Source: Thermoplasmatota archaeon
Lineage (GTDB): Archaea > Thermoplasmatota > Thermoplasmata > Lutacidiplasmatales > JAMCUS01
Direction: 5' to 3'
Length of the DNA: 46,143 nt
NCBI GenBank assembly: GCA_023379385.1
Contig: JAMCUS010000026.1
Coordinates: 1 to 46,143 of the forward strand
The notes under the pieces are model-generated. The model did no database searches. It was not told the origin of the DNA and saw only the letters and a program-made list of their open reading frames with translations. The first letter of the stretch is position 1, and the number at the start of each line of letters is the position of its first letter. The position numbers and the translations under genes are program-made. This document shows, in pieces, positions 17,262 to 27,527 of the stretch.

Positions 17262-19463
17262 TTAGCTTGAGTAATAAGCTTCGTCATAAGGTTCTGGTTT
17301 CAATCCTTTTCTCGTTCTTATTTCAGCTACTTTGGTATTTAATAATTCTGCAGGAACCTTCTCAAACCCCATATTTTCAGTATTCCACATAACCTTTCCA
17401 GCAGTAGCACTTCTTATTGCATCCGAGAAACCGAACATTTCAGCAACAGGTACCTTTGCGGTTATAGTGGTATAATCCCCTACTGTAGATAAATCAAGTA
17501 TTTCTCCCCTTCTTTTTTGTAATTCTCTGGTAACTGAACTCAGCAGATCCTGGGAGGTGTTCACAATAACCTTTTGCAGTGGCTCCAGCAGTATCCTTTT
17601 ACCCTGACACAGTGCACCATATATTGAATTCCTGACAGCTGGTATAACCTGAGCAGGTCCTCTGTGTATACTGTCTTCATGTAACTTTGCGTCAACAAGT
17701 TTAACCTTAACTTTACTTATCTTTTCTGAAGCTAGAGGCCCTTTGGCCATAACCTCGTCAAAAGCATCTAGACACAGTTCCATTGTTTCATTAAGGTTCT
17801 GAATACCCTTTGTATAGTCTATAAACATGTTGTCTCCGTATACTGCCTGTATACCTTTTGCTTCATCTCTCTCCATTCCAGCCTCTACAAGCTTATTAAT
17901 GATCTGCTTTATATCTTTGAATTTTCTTCCATGCGGTATTTCACCATCTTTTATCAATTTTACTACCTTTTCATCCAACGGAGAGACTTCCAGGTAGAAC
18001 CTGTTGTGTTTATTTGGTGATTTACCTTCAAAAGGTCCACCCTCCTTTAAAACTGATTCTCTATAAACTACAATAGGTTTTGAAACCTCTATGGGGACCT
18101 TGTGATCATTTATTATTCTGTATACAGTAATCTCAAGGTGCAACTCACCCATTCCTGAAAGGAGATGCTCGCCTGTCTCGTTATTTATCTCCACCCTCAG
18201 AGAGGCATCTTCCTTAGCTACCTTTTTCATGGTGTCTATAAGTTTAGGGAGATCCTGTGTGTTTTTAGGTTCTATAGCAATAGTTACGACTGGTTCTGAT
18301 ACATGAACAATCTCTTCAAAAGGTTCCATTTCAGGGTTTGTGGTGAGAGTTACGCCAACAATTGCGTTCTCAAATCCTATTATTGCTGCAACATTTCCTG
18401 CAGTTACCTCCTCCACCATAAGCCTTTCAGGACCCATGAATAGATTTACCTGCTGAACTTTTTCCTTAATTTTCGTACCTGCTATATAGAGCTCCAATCC
18501 TTTTTTTAATTTTCCACTGAATAATCTACCGGTTGCAATTTCACCTGCGTTTGGATCTATTGTTATATCTGTTACCATAAATGCTGTATCTCCGTCAACA
18601 TTGGTGGTTAACATATCTTTGCCTATCTTACTGTTGATATCACCGTGCCATATGTTTGGCGTTCTGTATTTCTGTGCATCGATGGGATCTGGCAGGTGTT
18701 TAACAACCATATCAAATACAACATCATTTATTTTGGCCTTATTTGATATATCCTTTGAATTCCCACTTACAGACAATTCGTAAATATCTTTGAATGATAT
18801 ATTGGTTTTTTTCATATACGGCCATGAAATTGCCCAGTTCTGATATGCAGAACCAAATGCAACGCTTCCGTCCTCTACCCTTACATACCATTTATTCCTA
18901 AATTCAGGTGGAGCCATTTTATAAATCAACTGATTAACCTCTTCTATAATACTGACGAACCTTTCCTGCATCATCTTGGAGGTGAGCTTCAATTCATTGA
19001 TAGCTCTATCCACCTTATTTATAAAAAGAACAGGTTTAACCTTTTCTTTCAGTGCCTGCCTGAGAACTGTTTCAGTTTGAGCCATCACACCTTCAACGGC
19101 ACATACCAGAACAATAGCGCCATCCACAACTCTCATAGCTCTCGTTACATCGCCACCAAAATCTACATGTCCCGGTGTATCTATGAGATTTATTAAATAT
19201 TCCTTTCCTTCATATCCATGAACAATGGATACTGCTGCATTATTTATTGTAAGTTTTCTTTCCTGTTCCTGTTCGTCATAATTAAGATATAACTGCTTTC
19301 CAGCTTTTTCCTCCGAAATCATACCTGCAGCTGCCAACAGATTATCGCTCAACGTTGTCTTTCCATGATGAATATGTGCTACTATTCCTATATTCCTTAT
19401 ATTCTCTTTTTTACGCATCATTGATGGAATTTTTTTAACAAGCTCTTCTCTTAAGTGACCCAT
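17262..19463 (-). CDS. fusA: Translation elongation factor 2 (aEF-2)
   Basis: 733 residues, the normal archaeal length. GTPase motifs are AHIHHGKTTL (G1), DTPGHVDFGG (G3) and NKVDR (G4). The diphthamide histidine lies in SIHRGPAQ near residue 605, with the flanking DAKLHED. EF-2 drives translocation of tRNA-mRNA on the ribosome after GTP hydrolysis. It follows rps12 and rps7 on the same strand; the gap to rps7 is about 40 bp and holds GGAGATAGGT just before ATG. This is the usual archaeal str-like cluster, though EF-1 alpha is not in the next position here. Confidence 0.97.
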   Translation of the reverse strand: MGHLREELVKKIPSMMRKKENIRNIGIVAHIHHGKTTLSDNLLAAAGMISEEKAGKQLYLNYDEQEQERKLTINNAAVSIVHGYEGKEYLINLIDTPGHVDFGGDVTRAMRVVDGAIVLVCAVEGVMAQTETVLRQALKEKVKPVLFINKVDRAINELKLTSKMMQERFVSIIEEVNQLIYKMAPPEFRNKWYVRVEDGSVAFGSAYQNWAISWPYMKKTNISFKDIYELSVSGNSKDISNKAKINDVVFDMVVKHLPDPIDAQKYRTPNIWHGDINSKIGKDMLTTNVDGDTAFMVTDITIDPNAGEIATGRLFSGKLKKGLELYIAGTKIKEKVQQVNLFMGPERLMVEEVTAGNVAAIIGFENAIVGVTLTTNPEMEPFEEIVHVSEPVVTIAIEPKNTQDLPKLIDTMKKVAKEDASLRVEINNETGEHLLSGMGELHLEITVYRIINDHKVPIEVSKPIVVYRESVLKEGGPFEGKSPNKHNRFYLEVSPLDEKVVKLIKDGEIPHGRKFKDIKQIINKLVEAGMERDEAKGIQAVYGDNMFIDYTKGIQNLNETMELCLDAFDEVMAKGPLASEKISKVKVKLVDAKLHEDSIHRGPAQVIPAVRNSIYGALCQGKRILLEPLQKVIVNTSQDLLSSVTRELQKRRGEILDLSTVGDYTTITAKVPVAEMFGFSDAIRSATAGKVMWNTENMGFEKVPAELLNTKVAEIRTRKGLKPEPYDEAYYSS

Positions 19464-19503
19464 ACCTATCTCCTCATTATTAAAATATTCATAACATCCT
19501 TAT

Positions 19504-20121
19504 TTATCTAGCAGATGATGCTATTCGTTCTATCTCTGCCTTCTTACTCACTGCATAAGAGTTTACGTCACCTTTAGAGGCAAGTACAATCTCGTTAGCA
19601 AGAGCTTTTGAAATATCTGTAGTTCTATTTTTTGGTGCTTCTATTGCACCTTTTACTATATTTCTTAAAGATACGCTAATCCTTCTGTATACAGATGAAT
19701 CAACAGCCTTAGGAACAGATATTCCACCATATTGCAATCTGGTAATTTCCTCTCTGGGAGATGACATTGAAATTGCATTCACAAGAACCTGTAATGGATT
19801 TGCATGCGTCCTTTCATGAATTATATCAAAAGCCTTTCTTACAGTATTGTACGCTTTACTCTTTTTACCAGTATATTTTCCACTTTTCATAAGTATGTTT
19901 ATCAGCCTTTCTACAATAGGAACATTTACCTTACCAAATGGCCTGTTTGCATATATTCCTGCAGTATCTATTACAAACATAGGTGCAATATTGATATAAC
20001 GCTTCATACCCTCTTCTGGAATAACTACATCCGTATAGGAATATTTTCCAAAAAGAAGAAATTGTTGTGGTGATTCCACCACATCAACAACCTGCTTATG
20101 CTCTTCTTTATCTACACTCAT
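19504..20121 (-). CDS. rps7: 30S ribosomal protein S7
   Basis: 205 residues, the archaeal/eukaryotic form with an N-terminal extension of about 25 residues. Typical features are VERLINILMKSGKYTGKKSKAY, RTHANPLQVLVNAI and a C-terminal SYAVSKKAEIERIASSAR. S7 binds the 3' major domain of 16S rRNA and begins head assembly. It lies between rps12 (5 bases away) and fusA on one transcript. Confidence 0.96.
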   Translation of the reverse strand: MSVDKEEHKQVVDVVESPQQFLLFGKYSYTDVVIPEEGMKRYINIAPMFVIDTAGIYANRPFGKVNVPIVERLINILMKSGKYTGKKSKAYNTVRKAFDIIHERTHANPLQVLVNAISMSSPREEITRLQYGGISVPKAVDSSVYRRISVSLRNIVKGAIEAPKNRTTDISKALANEIVLASKGDVNSYAVSKKAEIERIASSAR

Positions 20122-20126
20122 ATTAA

Positions 20127-20558
20127 TTACCTCACCGGTTTCTCTTTTCTACCTTTAACAAGTTCTCTTAATGATATGTTATTTACTTTTATTACTTTAT
20201 ATCTAACACCTGGAATATCACCGTATGATCTTCCCATCCTGCCCCCTATTCCTTCAACAACAACCTCATCATGTTCATCAATGAAATTAATAGCACCATC
20301 ACCAACTGCAAATGCAGTAATCTGCCTTCCATTCTTAATAAGCTGAACCTTAACACATTTACGTATTGCAGAGTTTGGCTGTTTTGCCTCTATTCCGACT
20401 TTTTCAATAACTATTCCACGCGCCTGTGGAGCACCCTCCAAAGGATCTGATTTATCTTTTAAATGCAGTACACGCCTTTTATAGTATCTGCTACTCCACC
20501 TTCTTTTCTGGGATGTTTTTTCTAATTTTCTACCTGAATAAATACCTGTAGGTGACAT
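20127..20558 (-). CDS. rps12: 30S ribosomal protein S12
   Basis: 143 residues. The family core is present: [19 protein letters not shown] and [20 protein letters not shown], with the usual archaeal N-terminal RRRRW-like basic stretch. S12 sits at the decoding centre. GAGGT about 8 bases before ATG serves as ribosome-binding site, and a TATA-like ATTAAATAG lies near 20605, so this is probably the first gene of the rps12-rps7-fusA unit. Confidence 0.97.
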   Translation of the reverse strand: MSPTGIYSGRKLEKTSQKRRWSSRYYKRRVLHLKDKSDPLEGAPQARGIVIEKVGIEAKQPNSAIRKCVKVQLIKNGRQITAFAVGDGAINFIDEHDEVVVEGIGGRMGRSYGDIPGVRYKVIKVNNISLRELVKGRKEKPVR

Positions 20559-20794
20559 TTTTTAACCTCTTATGAAAGCATATTACACATTTATTATCAC
20601 TATTTAATGGTTACGTTAGTGTATGCGTTAGTTGGGTGTATGTCTGGTAGTATCACAACACATCTTTCCTGCCTTATTGGTATTTTACCCATTCCAGAAG
20701 CGTAGCTTAATTATTGAAATAGCAATCAGAAAAGAATCTCTAAAACTATGGCATACAGGCGTTTCATAATGAAAATAAGGCATAGTTCAACAAT

Positions 20795-21508
20795 TCACTC
20801 ATTTATCGCTCTTACGAGATCAAATTTACCGTTTTCAAATATAAGTGAATAATAATGTGGGCTGTGATTTGAAGACCTCATTTTAACAATTCTGATCCTT
20901 CTCTGTATATTTATTCCGTCTACATTTTCCATCATAAGGTGTAGCAGACCATCTGCCAAAAATTCCTCTCCGTCTGTTCCGTACTTAGAACCCGTAGCAT
21001 GAATTTCTGAAATTATAAAAACTGTACAATCCAAAGATCTTAGCCATTCAAAAAAATGAAACAATTCATTTCTTAGGTTCTGAAATTCTGCTATAAGTTC
21101 TAATACATTCAATGAATCAATGGCTAAAATTTTATAACCCAGGGATTCTTTGAGATTCTGTGCGTACATCTTAAAGATCTGTATCCATGTCTGTTGACCC
21201 ATATTTTCAAGATTTCTTCTTATCATTGCAAGATCTATTATGCTTACCTTATCCTTGACATCTGAATATTCCAAGCCAATCTCACCCATATGCTGAAGAA
21301 GGCTGTCTCTTCCTTGTTCGAGTGTTATGTATACACTGTTTATATTTGATTTAATGGCGTTTTGATATAACGCATAAAATACAAGGGTAGACTTCATTGT
21401 TCCTGCTTCACCAGATACCAAAACAATATTATTTACAGGAATTCCACCATATAATTTTTCGTCAAGAGAATCAATATATGTCTTAATCTTGGGTACATTT
21501 ACAACCAT
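20795..21508 (-). CDS. KaiC/RadA-like RecA-superfamily ATPase
   Basis: 237 residues, a single RecA/KaiC domain. Walker A is GEAGTMKST (about residues 33-41), the catalytic Glu is in YITLEQGRD, and Walker B is ILAIDSLN. These single-domain archaeal KaiC-like proteins are frequent and their roles largely unknown; some act in signalling or archaellum/motility control. Residues 162-180 (IISEIHATGSKYGTDGEEF) match the family sensor region, which commonly reports on phosphorylation in two-domain KaiC, though no kinase evidence exists here. It stands alone between the S12 leader and the Xaa-Pro peptidase. Confidence 0.85.
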   Translation of the reverse strand: MVVNVPKIKTYIDSLDEKLYGGIPVNNIVLVSGEAGTMKSTLVFYALYQNAIKSNINSVYITLEQGRDSLLQHMGEIGLEYSDVKDKVSIIDLAMIRRNLENMGQQTWIQIFKMYAQNLKESLGYKILAIDSLNVLELIAEFQNLRNELFHFFEWLRSLDCTVFIISEIHATGSKYGTDGEEFLADGLLHLMMENVDGINIQRRIRIVKMRSSNHSPHYYSLIFENGKFDLVRAINE

Positions 21509-21619
21509 TCAATCAACCACCTTTAATAATGTTATTTAATGTAATGCTATCTCATTATAATATATTATTTGATTTATATACACTTTTGTATTGAACTTGT
21601 TATTTTAATTAACAAATAA

Positions 21620-22735
21620 CTATGTTATTGATATATCTTTCCAATTTTTTGGTGCATCTGTTATGATTCTACATCCATTTTTTGTTACGACTACGTCATC
21701 TTCAATTCTAACCCCACCAATGCCTGGTACGTATATGCCTGGTTCAACAGTAATAACCATATTTTCTTCTAGGACTATTTTTGACGAAGGGCCAACTCCA
21801 AATCCATCATGTACAGATAAACCCAATGAATGGCCCAATCCATGTATGAATCTGCCTTTATAAATGCTTTTATCTATTATATCAGATGCTATTCTATGAA
21901 TATCAGAAGATTTTACTCCATTTTTTATATGTTTTATTGCCTCCTTCTGTGCATTCAGAACTATTTCATAAATCTCTTCCATCTTTCTATCTGCATGAAA
22001 AGCAAAGGTTCTCGTTATATCTGAGCAGTAATGGTTATATTTGGCTCCATAATCACATAAAATTAAATCTCCTTTTTTTAATTTATTATGATGGGGTGTA
22101 TAGTGTGGCTCTGCACTATTTTTCCCCATTGCACATATGGTATCAAAAGATGGACCTGAAGCTCCGTTTTTCATCATGGAGTAAGTTATTAACGCAGATA
22201 GGCTTGATTCATTTGCATTTTTATCCTCACTAATACTATTTTTTATATCTTTAAAAGTTAGGGAAGCCATTTTTGCAGCTTTCTCTATATTAGAGATCTC
22301 TTCTTTGTCCTTTACCATTCTTGCATTTTTTATTGCGTCAGAAATGTTTACAAATTTTGTTCCTCTGAATTGTTTTTTTAGATCCATATATGATTCAACA
22401 TCAATTTCTGTACTGTTAAATCCTATTTTTTTAGTATTCTTTATTACTGATTCTAAAATTTTATTTTTTTCTTTCTTTGTTTTATAAATTTCTATATTAA
22501 GGTCTGTTTTCCTGGCGCTCTCTTCTTCCAATATTGATGTAACAAGCGTTATTTTAGAATCCCTGTCAGCTATAACGTATGATTGTTCAAATATTCCAGA
22601 AGTAACCTTTGTAAGATAAAAAAACGTTTGATCTACAAATGGCTCATTGCCATTTTTTATTATGATATGACTTACTTCCTTATCTTCAATATTATCAAAT
22701 ATTCTATCTACTCTCTGTTGCAATAGTTTATCCAT
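21620..22735 (-). CDS. pepQ: Xaa-Pro dipeptidase/aminopeptidase (M24 family)
   Basis: 371 residues. The N-terminal creatinase-like domain (about 1-135) leads to the pita-bread catalytic domain. Metal ligands: Asp in CDYGAK (about 229), Asp in SDITRT (about 238), His in HGLGHSLG (about 302), Glu in EPGIY (about 332) and Glu in VRIEDD (about 344). These enzymes cleave Xaa-Pro bonds and recycle proline from peptides in the cytoplasm, fitting a heterotroph that lives on peptides. Start at ATG 22735; no operon partner is obvious. Family membership is firm, the exact peptide preference (PepQ or PepP) is not. Confidence 0.93.
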   Translation of the reverse strand: MDKLLQQRVDRIFDNIEDKEVSHIIIKNGNEPFVDQTFFYLTKVTSGIFEQSYVIADRDSKITLVTSILEEESARKTDLNIEIYKTKKEKNKILESVIKNTKKIGFNSTEIDVESYMDLKKQFRGTKFVNISDAIKNARMVKDKEEISNIEKAAKMASLTFKDIKNSISEDKNANESSLSALITYSMMKNGASGPSFDTICAMGKNSAEPHYTPHHNKLKKGDLILCDYGAKYNHYCSDITRTFAFHADRKMEEIYEIVLNAQKEAIKHIKNGVKSSDIHRIASDIIDKSIYKGRFIHGLGHSLGLSVHDGFGVGPSSKIVLEENMVITVEPGIYVPGIGGVRIEDDVVVTKNGCRIITDAPKNWKDISIT

Positions 22736-22804
22736 ATACAGCTAATGCATTTTATAATTATAAAACTTATGCAATGAACTGTTTGTTATGAAAAACGTGG
22801 CGTA

Positions 22805-22850
22805 AAATAATGCGTTGGTGAGGGTCTGTAGAAACCTCCATAATATGGAT
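22805..22850 (+). other. Weak right-end-like string in the gap
   Basis: GGTGAGGGTCTGTAGAAACCTCC resembles the TCTGTAGAACTC part of the insertion-sequence fragment at 30888. It is short and lacks the CTTTAG loop, so it may be chance. Confidence 0.2.
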
Positions 22851-23324
22851 TTACAGATGCCTGTTCATATATTCATAAAACTCTTTTTTGAGTTTCTCTA
22901 GATCTTTTCTTAAATCCTCTATGGCCTTTTCTTCTTGATATCTTGAGATAATTGAGGAGGCACTCATATTATTATACAATCTTTCTTCTAGATCACTTAA
23001 TTTTTTATCAATTGCTTCAGGTTCATGTTCAATGTCTAATCCAATTGATATTTTATCAATTTTAGAATAAATATTTTTATAAACATCTTTAGAAAATATT
23101 TTACCATCAATGGTATATTCCACTTTAAATTGATAAAAGTCGCCACCAAAAACACCTGTATCTATTTTTTCAAATGAAACCGTACCATCTGAACCTGTTT
23201 TTTTAGAACCATATATCTTTTTCTTAGAATCCCAGGCGCTGTGATTTATAACTGTAACTTTGGCACCTTCTAAAGGCTTTTTTTTACTGATATCCACTAC
23301 TTTTACTTTAATATTAGCAGACAT
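22851..23324 (-). CDS. Hypothetical protein, carboxypeptidase-regulatory-like fold plus coiled coil
   Basis: 157 residues, no signal peptide. The N-terminal 95 residues look like one Ig-like beta sandwich of the regulatory (transthyretin-like) type: VVDISKKKPLEGAKVTVIN, then TGSDGTVSFEKIDTGVF. The C-terminal 50 residues (DKKLSDLEERLYNNMSASS... KDLEKLKKEFYEYM) form heptad-like helices that may dimerise. Such a fold normally occurs in secreted proteins, so a cytoplasmic copy is unusual. It lies between the Xaa-Pro peptidase and the uracil-DNA glycosylase, with no functional link visible. Confidence 0.6.
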   Translation of the reverse strand: MSANIKVKVVDISKKKPLEGAKVTVINHSAWDSKKKIYGSKKTGSDGTVSFEKIDTGVFGGDFYQFKVEYTIDGKIFSKDVYKNIYSKIDKISIGLDIEHEPEAIDKKLSDLEERLYNNMSASSIISRYQEEKAIEDLRKDLEKLKKEFYEYMNRHL

Positions 23325-23381
23325 TTTAACATCATCTCCTTTATTAAAGTCACGTTTAATCCAATATATTAATGTTTTTGC

Positions 23382-23490
23382 CTACAGCCAGTAATTGCGA
23401 TAAATGGTTGGAGCAATCACAATAAATAATTGAATGATAGTAAACCCCATTGTTGCAGGTAGTACGTACCTGGTATATTGGTTGCTCCAT
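23382..23490 (-). repeat. Degraded repeat shared with 40494-40605 (inverted)
   Basis: The strand read here from about 23490 to 23382 contains ACGTACTACCT, then ATGGGGTTTACTATCATTC and AATTATTTATTGTGATTGCTC. The plus strand at 40520-40590 has the same layout with similar bases. Both carry a peptide of the form GFT-IQLFIVIA-T, like the N-terminus of a pilin. Copy 1 reads MGFTIIQLFIVIAPTI and stops soon. See findings. Confidence 0.55.
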
Positions 23491-23599
23491 GCATGGAATG
23501 ATGTGTCCAGCAACCGGTTGCAATTTAACAGTCCGTAATAAATGCCTATAAAATTTTCAACTATTCCATTAAATACATCATAATATATATTTATATAAA

Positions 23600-24166
23600 A
23601 TGAAAGAAAATGAATGGTCATCATTGAATGAAATGATAAGAATTTGCAGAAAATGTGTAATATCTGGTGAGCGAAAAAATGTAGTTTTATACAGAGGTAG
23701 CCTGCAGGCCTTTGTAATGTTCATAGGAGAGGCACCTGGTAAGGATGAAGATGAAACAGGTGTTCCATTTGTGGGCAGAGCAGGTAAGATTCTTGATAAG
23801 GCTATTGCTGATACCGGTCTAACAGAAAAAGATTTTATAATCGTTAATGTGCTGAAGTGCAGGCCAGCTGGAAATAAATACATGAAGATTTATGAAAAAA
23901 ACTGCATATCATACCTGAATACACAAATAGAGATTATATCCCCTAAGTTGATAGTTACGTTGGGTATGCATGCACTGGCAATATTTAGCAAAGAAAAATT
24001 AATTAAAAATATAGGTATTCCGATCAGACATCAGGAATACACAGTTATTCCTATGTTGCATCCGGCGAGCGTACTTCACGACCCAAGAAAATGGAACTTA
24101 TGGAATGATAGCTGGAATGCATTAAAGACGTATATTGAACATAAAAAAATTATAAATGAAAAATAA
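23600..24166 (+). CDS. udg: Uracil-DNA glycosylase family 4 (Fe-S)
   Basis: 188 residues. Motif 1 is GEAPGKDED (about 43-51), motif 2 [10 protein letters not shown] (about 155-160). Four cysteines, C16 and C19 (CRKC), C87 (LKCRPAG) and C102 (NCIS), match the 4Fe-4S cluster of family 4 enzymes. It removes uracil from DNA, a need of acid-hot environments where cytosine deaminates faster. Start ATG 23600 follows a TATA-like ATATTTATATAAA too closely; ATG 23633 or an upstream TATA near 23545 may be used instead. Confidence 0.93.
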   Translation: MKENEWSSLNEMIRICRKCVISGERKNVVLYRGSLQAFVMFIGEAPGKDEDETGVPFVGRAGKILDKAIADTGLTEKDFIIVNVLKCRPAGNKYMKIYEKNCISYLNTQIEIISPKLIVTLGMHALAIFSKEKLIKNIGIPIRHQEYTVIPMLHPASVLHDPRKWNLWNDSWNALKTYIEHKKIINEK

Positions 24167-24184
24167 AGAATCTGATTTGCATAC

Positions 24185-24934
24185 TTACCGTATTAATTTT
24201 TTTATGTTTTTGATGGTGGTAAGGTCTACAATACCATTTTCATATATTCCATAAACCTCCGCCTCATCAATGTTTTTATTTCTAATAACCGGTGATGTCA
24301 ACGGGTATCTAAGTACGTCTGAACCATATGTCCATGCAGAAAAGGCAGGCAGCACAAGTATTTCTGAACTTCTGAAAAAAAGGTATATGGGCATAGTGTA
24401 CATTGCACCGATCCTGTCTCTGAATGTTATGGATGGGTGTTCATGTCCTATTATAATCCTTTCATCTCTTTCTGTACTCCTGTCCCCATGAAAAACCGTT
24501 ATATTTCCTATATCATAATAATCAACCACAGTAACCCCCATTCTGTATGCAATTGTTGACAAAAAATTATCGTGATTCCCCTTTACAAGAATAATTTCAT
24601 CAATTGAGGTCAGAATACGGTTTAGAAACTGTGTAATCTCATTCCATTCAGAATCACTATTCTTACTGAAGTCATGTTTAAAATCACCGTTCAGAATAAT
24701 TCTCTTTATCGGGTAATCGGTTAACAGTTTGGTAAATTTTTCCATTACTTCGTGTAATTCAAATCGTGGCAGGGATACACCATATTCATTCAACACAGAT
24801 TCAAACCCCAAATGAATATCTGCAACTATTACTGTATCGTTGTCCACAATGGCTACATATTGATCTGTTATTTTTATTCTATCTGTAAGATTAATATCTT
24901 TTATATAATATTCATCATCTTTTGAATGGCTCAT
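24185..24934 (-). CDS. Metallophosphoesterase associated with Lhr
   Basis: 249 residues. The calcineurin-type motifs are present: VADIHLGFE (D-x-H), ILNGDFKHD (GD), VKGNHDN (GNHD), VFHGDR and IIGHEHPSI (GHxH). Five metal-binding positions are intact, so it should be an active, dinuclear-metal phosphodiesterase. It begins one base after the Lhr stop region on the same strand, in the neighbourhood known from bacteria as Lhr-core helicase with the PdeM-type phosphoesterase. The pair is thought to act in DNA repair or damage response; its substrate here is unknown. Confidence 0.88.
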   Translation of the reverse strand: MSHSKDDEYYIKDINLTDRIKITDQYVAIVDNDTVIVADIHLGFESVLNEYGVSLPRFELHEVMEKFTKLLTDYPIKRIILNGDFKHDFSKNSDSEWNEITQFLNRILTSIDEIILVKGNHDNFLSTIAYRMGVTVVDYYDIGNITVFHGDRSTERDERIIIGHEHPSITFRDRIGAMYTMPIYLFFRSSEILVLPAFSAWTYGSDVLRYPLTSPVIRNKNIDEAEVYGIYENGIVDLTTIKNIKKLIR

Positions 24935-24935
24935 T

Positions 24936-27527
24936 CTATCCCTTTTTATCTATCATGGAAATAAGTTTTTTATGAAGCTGCTGAATATACTCTTTTTTAT
25001 CATTCATTAGGATTATGTCTGATACACCTGCCACGTATACATTCAGTCCGAATGGAGACGGAACCTCTAAATTTTTTATGAGTTTTATTTTTATTTTATT
25101 TTTCTTTATTTTATTCCAGTATATGCGTGCATTATCTATGTCCATGGCATCCTCCATAACCTCTCTATAAGCCTCCTTCAATATTGGAAAGTCAGGCATA
25201 TATTTTTTCAATAATTTTATCAGAATTTCTGAGTTGAACTGCTGTCTGTGAACGCTGATGCTATTTCCATTATATCTTTTTAGAATGAGGAATCCTCTTA
25301 CACATGCATGCCTGAACCTTCTTTTAATAATTTCACTATTTTCAAGTGCCTTCTTAAGATTGTCTTCAATATTCGTATTGAATACCTTTTTTATATCATT
25401 AATTTTAAGTTTTATGGGTAAGGTTATCATGAATCCGTTATCGTTAACAGATACCCTGACGTTGCATTTATTATTTGACGTTATAATATATGCAGCAGTT
25501 CTGGATATTGCATCATTTGCTCTTCTGCCTACCATACTGTGGAATATGTAATGGTTCAGGTCCCCCTCCAATACCTCCTCAACCAGCAGCATATCTTCTT
25601 CAGGCACAACAGAATATGATACCTGTTCCATAAAATATGTGATTGTAGCATCAGCAACCATTTCATTTATTTTATATGTAGCAATTAAATATTTTTTAAT
25701 TTCCTCTTTATCTTTATAAAGCATATCTGACATACTTTCTCTGAATTTTGAAATTTCCACGGCTAAATCATAATGAAGAGGTAGCATTTCAGAAAACCAT
25801 TGAGGAACTGTAGGCCTGCTGGTAGGGGTATGCTCTGCCATTACTCTCATATTGGCAGTTTTTATGAATTTATATGTAGTTCCACCAAGCACAAAAACAT
25901 CTCCTGGTAAAAGTTTTTCAACAAATTCTTCTTCAAGTTTACCAATATATTTTGTATCTGTGTTATACACCTTCATAGCCACTTCATCAGGAATCGTACC
26001 TGAATTCATATAATATATAGCTCTGGTCATTTTACCTCTCCTGCCAAATTCGTCGTTTTTCTCGTCAAACCATATCTTTCCGTACACATGATTGTCTGAT
26101 AGCATGGTATACATACCTGATAGATATCTTAGAATTGAAAGATAATCTTCGTAAGATACAGTAGAGTAGCTATAGCTTCTTTTGATGACTTCAAAAGCCT
26201 CTTTTACATTCCATTTTTTTTCCAGAGACATACCTACAATGTGTTGCGAAAGAACATCCAGAGGTGCTTTAGGAATATGTATTTTTTCCAGCTCTCTCGT
26301 TCTTGCATTCTTCGCAAGGACTATTGATTCTATGAGATCATCTCTATCCATTACAACGAGTCTTCCTTTTGATATCTCATGAAGACTGTGTCCGCTTCTT
26401 CCAATTCTCTGTATTGCCCTCGTTACACTTTTTGGGGACCCAAGAAGTATTACAAGATCTACGTATCCTATGTCAATTCCCAGCTCCAGGCTGGTAGAGG
26501 TTACCACTGCTTTAAGATCGCCAACCTTAAGCTTATTTTCAACCTCCAGTCGCACCTCCTTCGAAAGTGAGCTGTGATGCGCGCCTATAAGAGATGCATA
26601 TTTTTCTTTGAATATATTTTTTAAATGAAAGACAACTCTTTCTGTAGCGCTACGTGTATTGGTAAATATCAGGGTTGTTTTATGCGATGATATCAATTTA
26701 TCAAGGGTTGCGTAAAGCATACTATTGACCTCTGTTGCTGGTGTATATATAAAATCCACTACAGGTGATATTACCTCTATATCCTGTTCTTTTGTGTAGT
26801 TTACATCCACAATTGTGCAATTCCTCGGGGTGCCATCTCCATCCAGTCCAACTACAAAAGAGGCAACCTCATTTAAGGGATGCACAGTTGCAGATAATCC
26901 AATACGTTGAGGTTCTGATTTTATCCGTCTAGTAAGTCTTTCCAAGGACAGAGAAAGATGCGTTCCTCTTTTATTCTCTGCAAGGGCATGAACCTCATCA
27001 ATTATTATGGTTTCTATATTTTCAAGCGTTAATGAGAATTTGGGTGCATTAAGGGCTATAGCCATACTTTCGGGGGTAGTAATCAAAATATGCGGTGGTT
27101 TTCTTAACATTTTAGCTTTTTCATTATTGGATGTATCACTGGAACGTATTCCTATTCTGACTTTTGATATATCTGGAAATATTCCCTTGATCTCTTCCAG
27201 TGGCATTTTTAGATTTCTCTCTATATCATTATTGAGTGCCTTTAAAGGTGAAATGTACAGTACATATACTCTGTCCTCAAGAAATCCTTTTTTTATTAAT
27301 TTTACAAGGTTATTCAGGGAGTATAGAAATGCAGTAAGTGTTTTGCCGGATCCTGTAGGTGAAGTTATCAACACATTTTTACCGTTAGCTATCAACTTAA
27401 TACCCATGCTTTGGGGTGGTGTAAAATTTTTAAAATTTTTATGAAACCACTCCGCTATAACAGGATCAAGGGTCTGCAATACCTCTCTATCACTACACAT
27501 TTTTTTTGCGTATGTTATTTTACCCAT
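24936..27527 (-). CDS. lhr: Lhr-type DEXH helicase
   Basis: 863 residues, the typical length of archaeal Lhr core. Motif I is SPTGSGKT, motif II IIDEVHALAENKRG, motif III LSATVHP, and motif VI QRIGRSGHS. The winged-helix and Lhr-specific C-terminal domains are recognisable from SRPTVPQWFSEMLPLHYDLA onward. Archaeal Lhr proteins are ATP-dependent 3'-5' DNA helicases that favour forked or hybrid duplexes and are linked to recombination or repair. It is co-transcribed with the phosphoesterase. ATG 27527 follows a TGGATGAATGGG upstream; the ribosome-binding site is not strong. Confidence 0.93.
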   Translation of the reverse strand: MGKITYAKKMCSDREVLQTLDPVIAEWFHKNFKNFTPPQSMGIKLIANGKNVLITSPTGSGKTLTAFLYSLNNLVKLIKKGFLEDRVYVLYISPLKALNNDIERNLKMPLEEIKGIFPDISKVRIGIRSSDTSNNEKAKMLRKPPHILITTPESMAIALNAPKFSLTLENIETIIIDEVHALAENKRGTHLSLSLERLTRRIKSEPQRIGLSATVHPLNEVASFVVGLDGDGTPRNCTIVDVNYTKEQDIEVISPVVDFIYTPATEVNSMLYATLDKLISSHKTTLIFTNTRSATERVVFHLKNIFKEKYASLIGAHHSSLSKEVRLEVENKLKVGDLKAVVTSTSLELGIDIGYVDLVILLGSPKSVTRAIQRIGRSGHSLHEISKGRLVVMDRDDLIESIVLAKNARTRELEKIHIPKAPLDVLSQHIVGMSLEKKWNVKEAFEVIKRSYSYSTVSYEDYLSILRYLSGMYTMLSDNHVYGKIWFDEKNDEFGRRGKMTRAIYYMNSGTIPDEVAMKVYNTDTKYIGKLEEEFVEKLLPGDVFVLGGTTYKFIKTANMRVMAEHTPTSRPTVPQWFSEMLPLHYDLAVEISKFRESMSDMLYKDKEEIKKYLIATYKINEMVADATITYFMEQVSYSVVPEEDMLLVEEVLEGDLNHYIFHSMVGRRANDAISRTAAYIITSNNKCNVRVSVNDNGFMITLPIKLKINDIKKVFNTNIEDNLKKALENSEIIKRRFRHACVRGFLILKRYNGNSISVHRQQFNSEILIKLLKKYMPDFPILKEAYREVMEDAMDIDNARIYWNKIKKNKIKIKLIKNLEVPSPFGLNVYVAGVSDIILMNDKKEYIQQLHKKLISMIDKKG

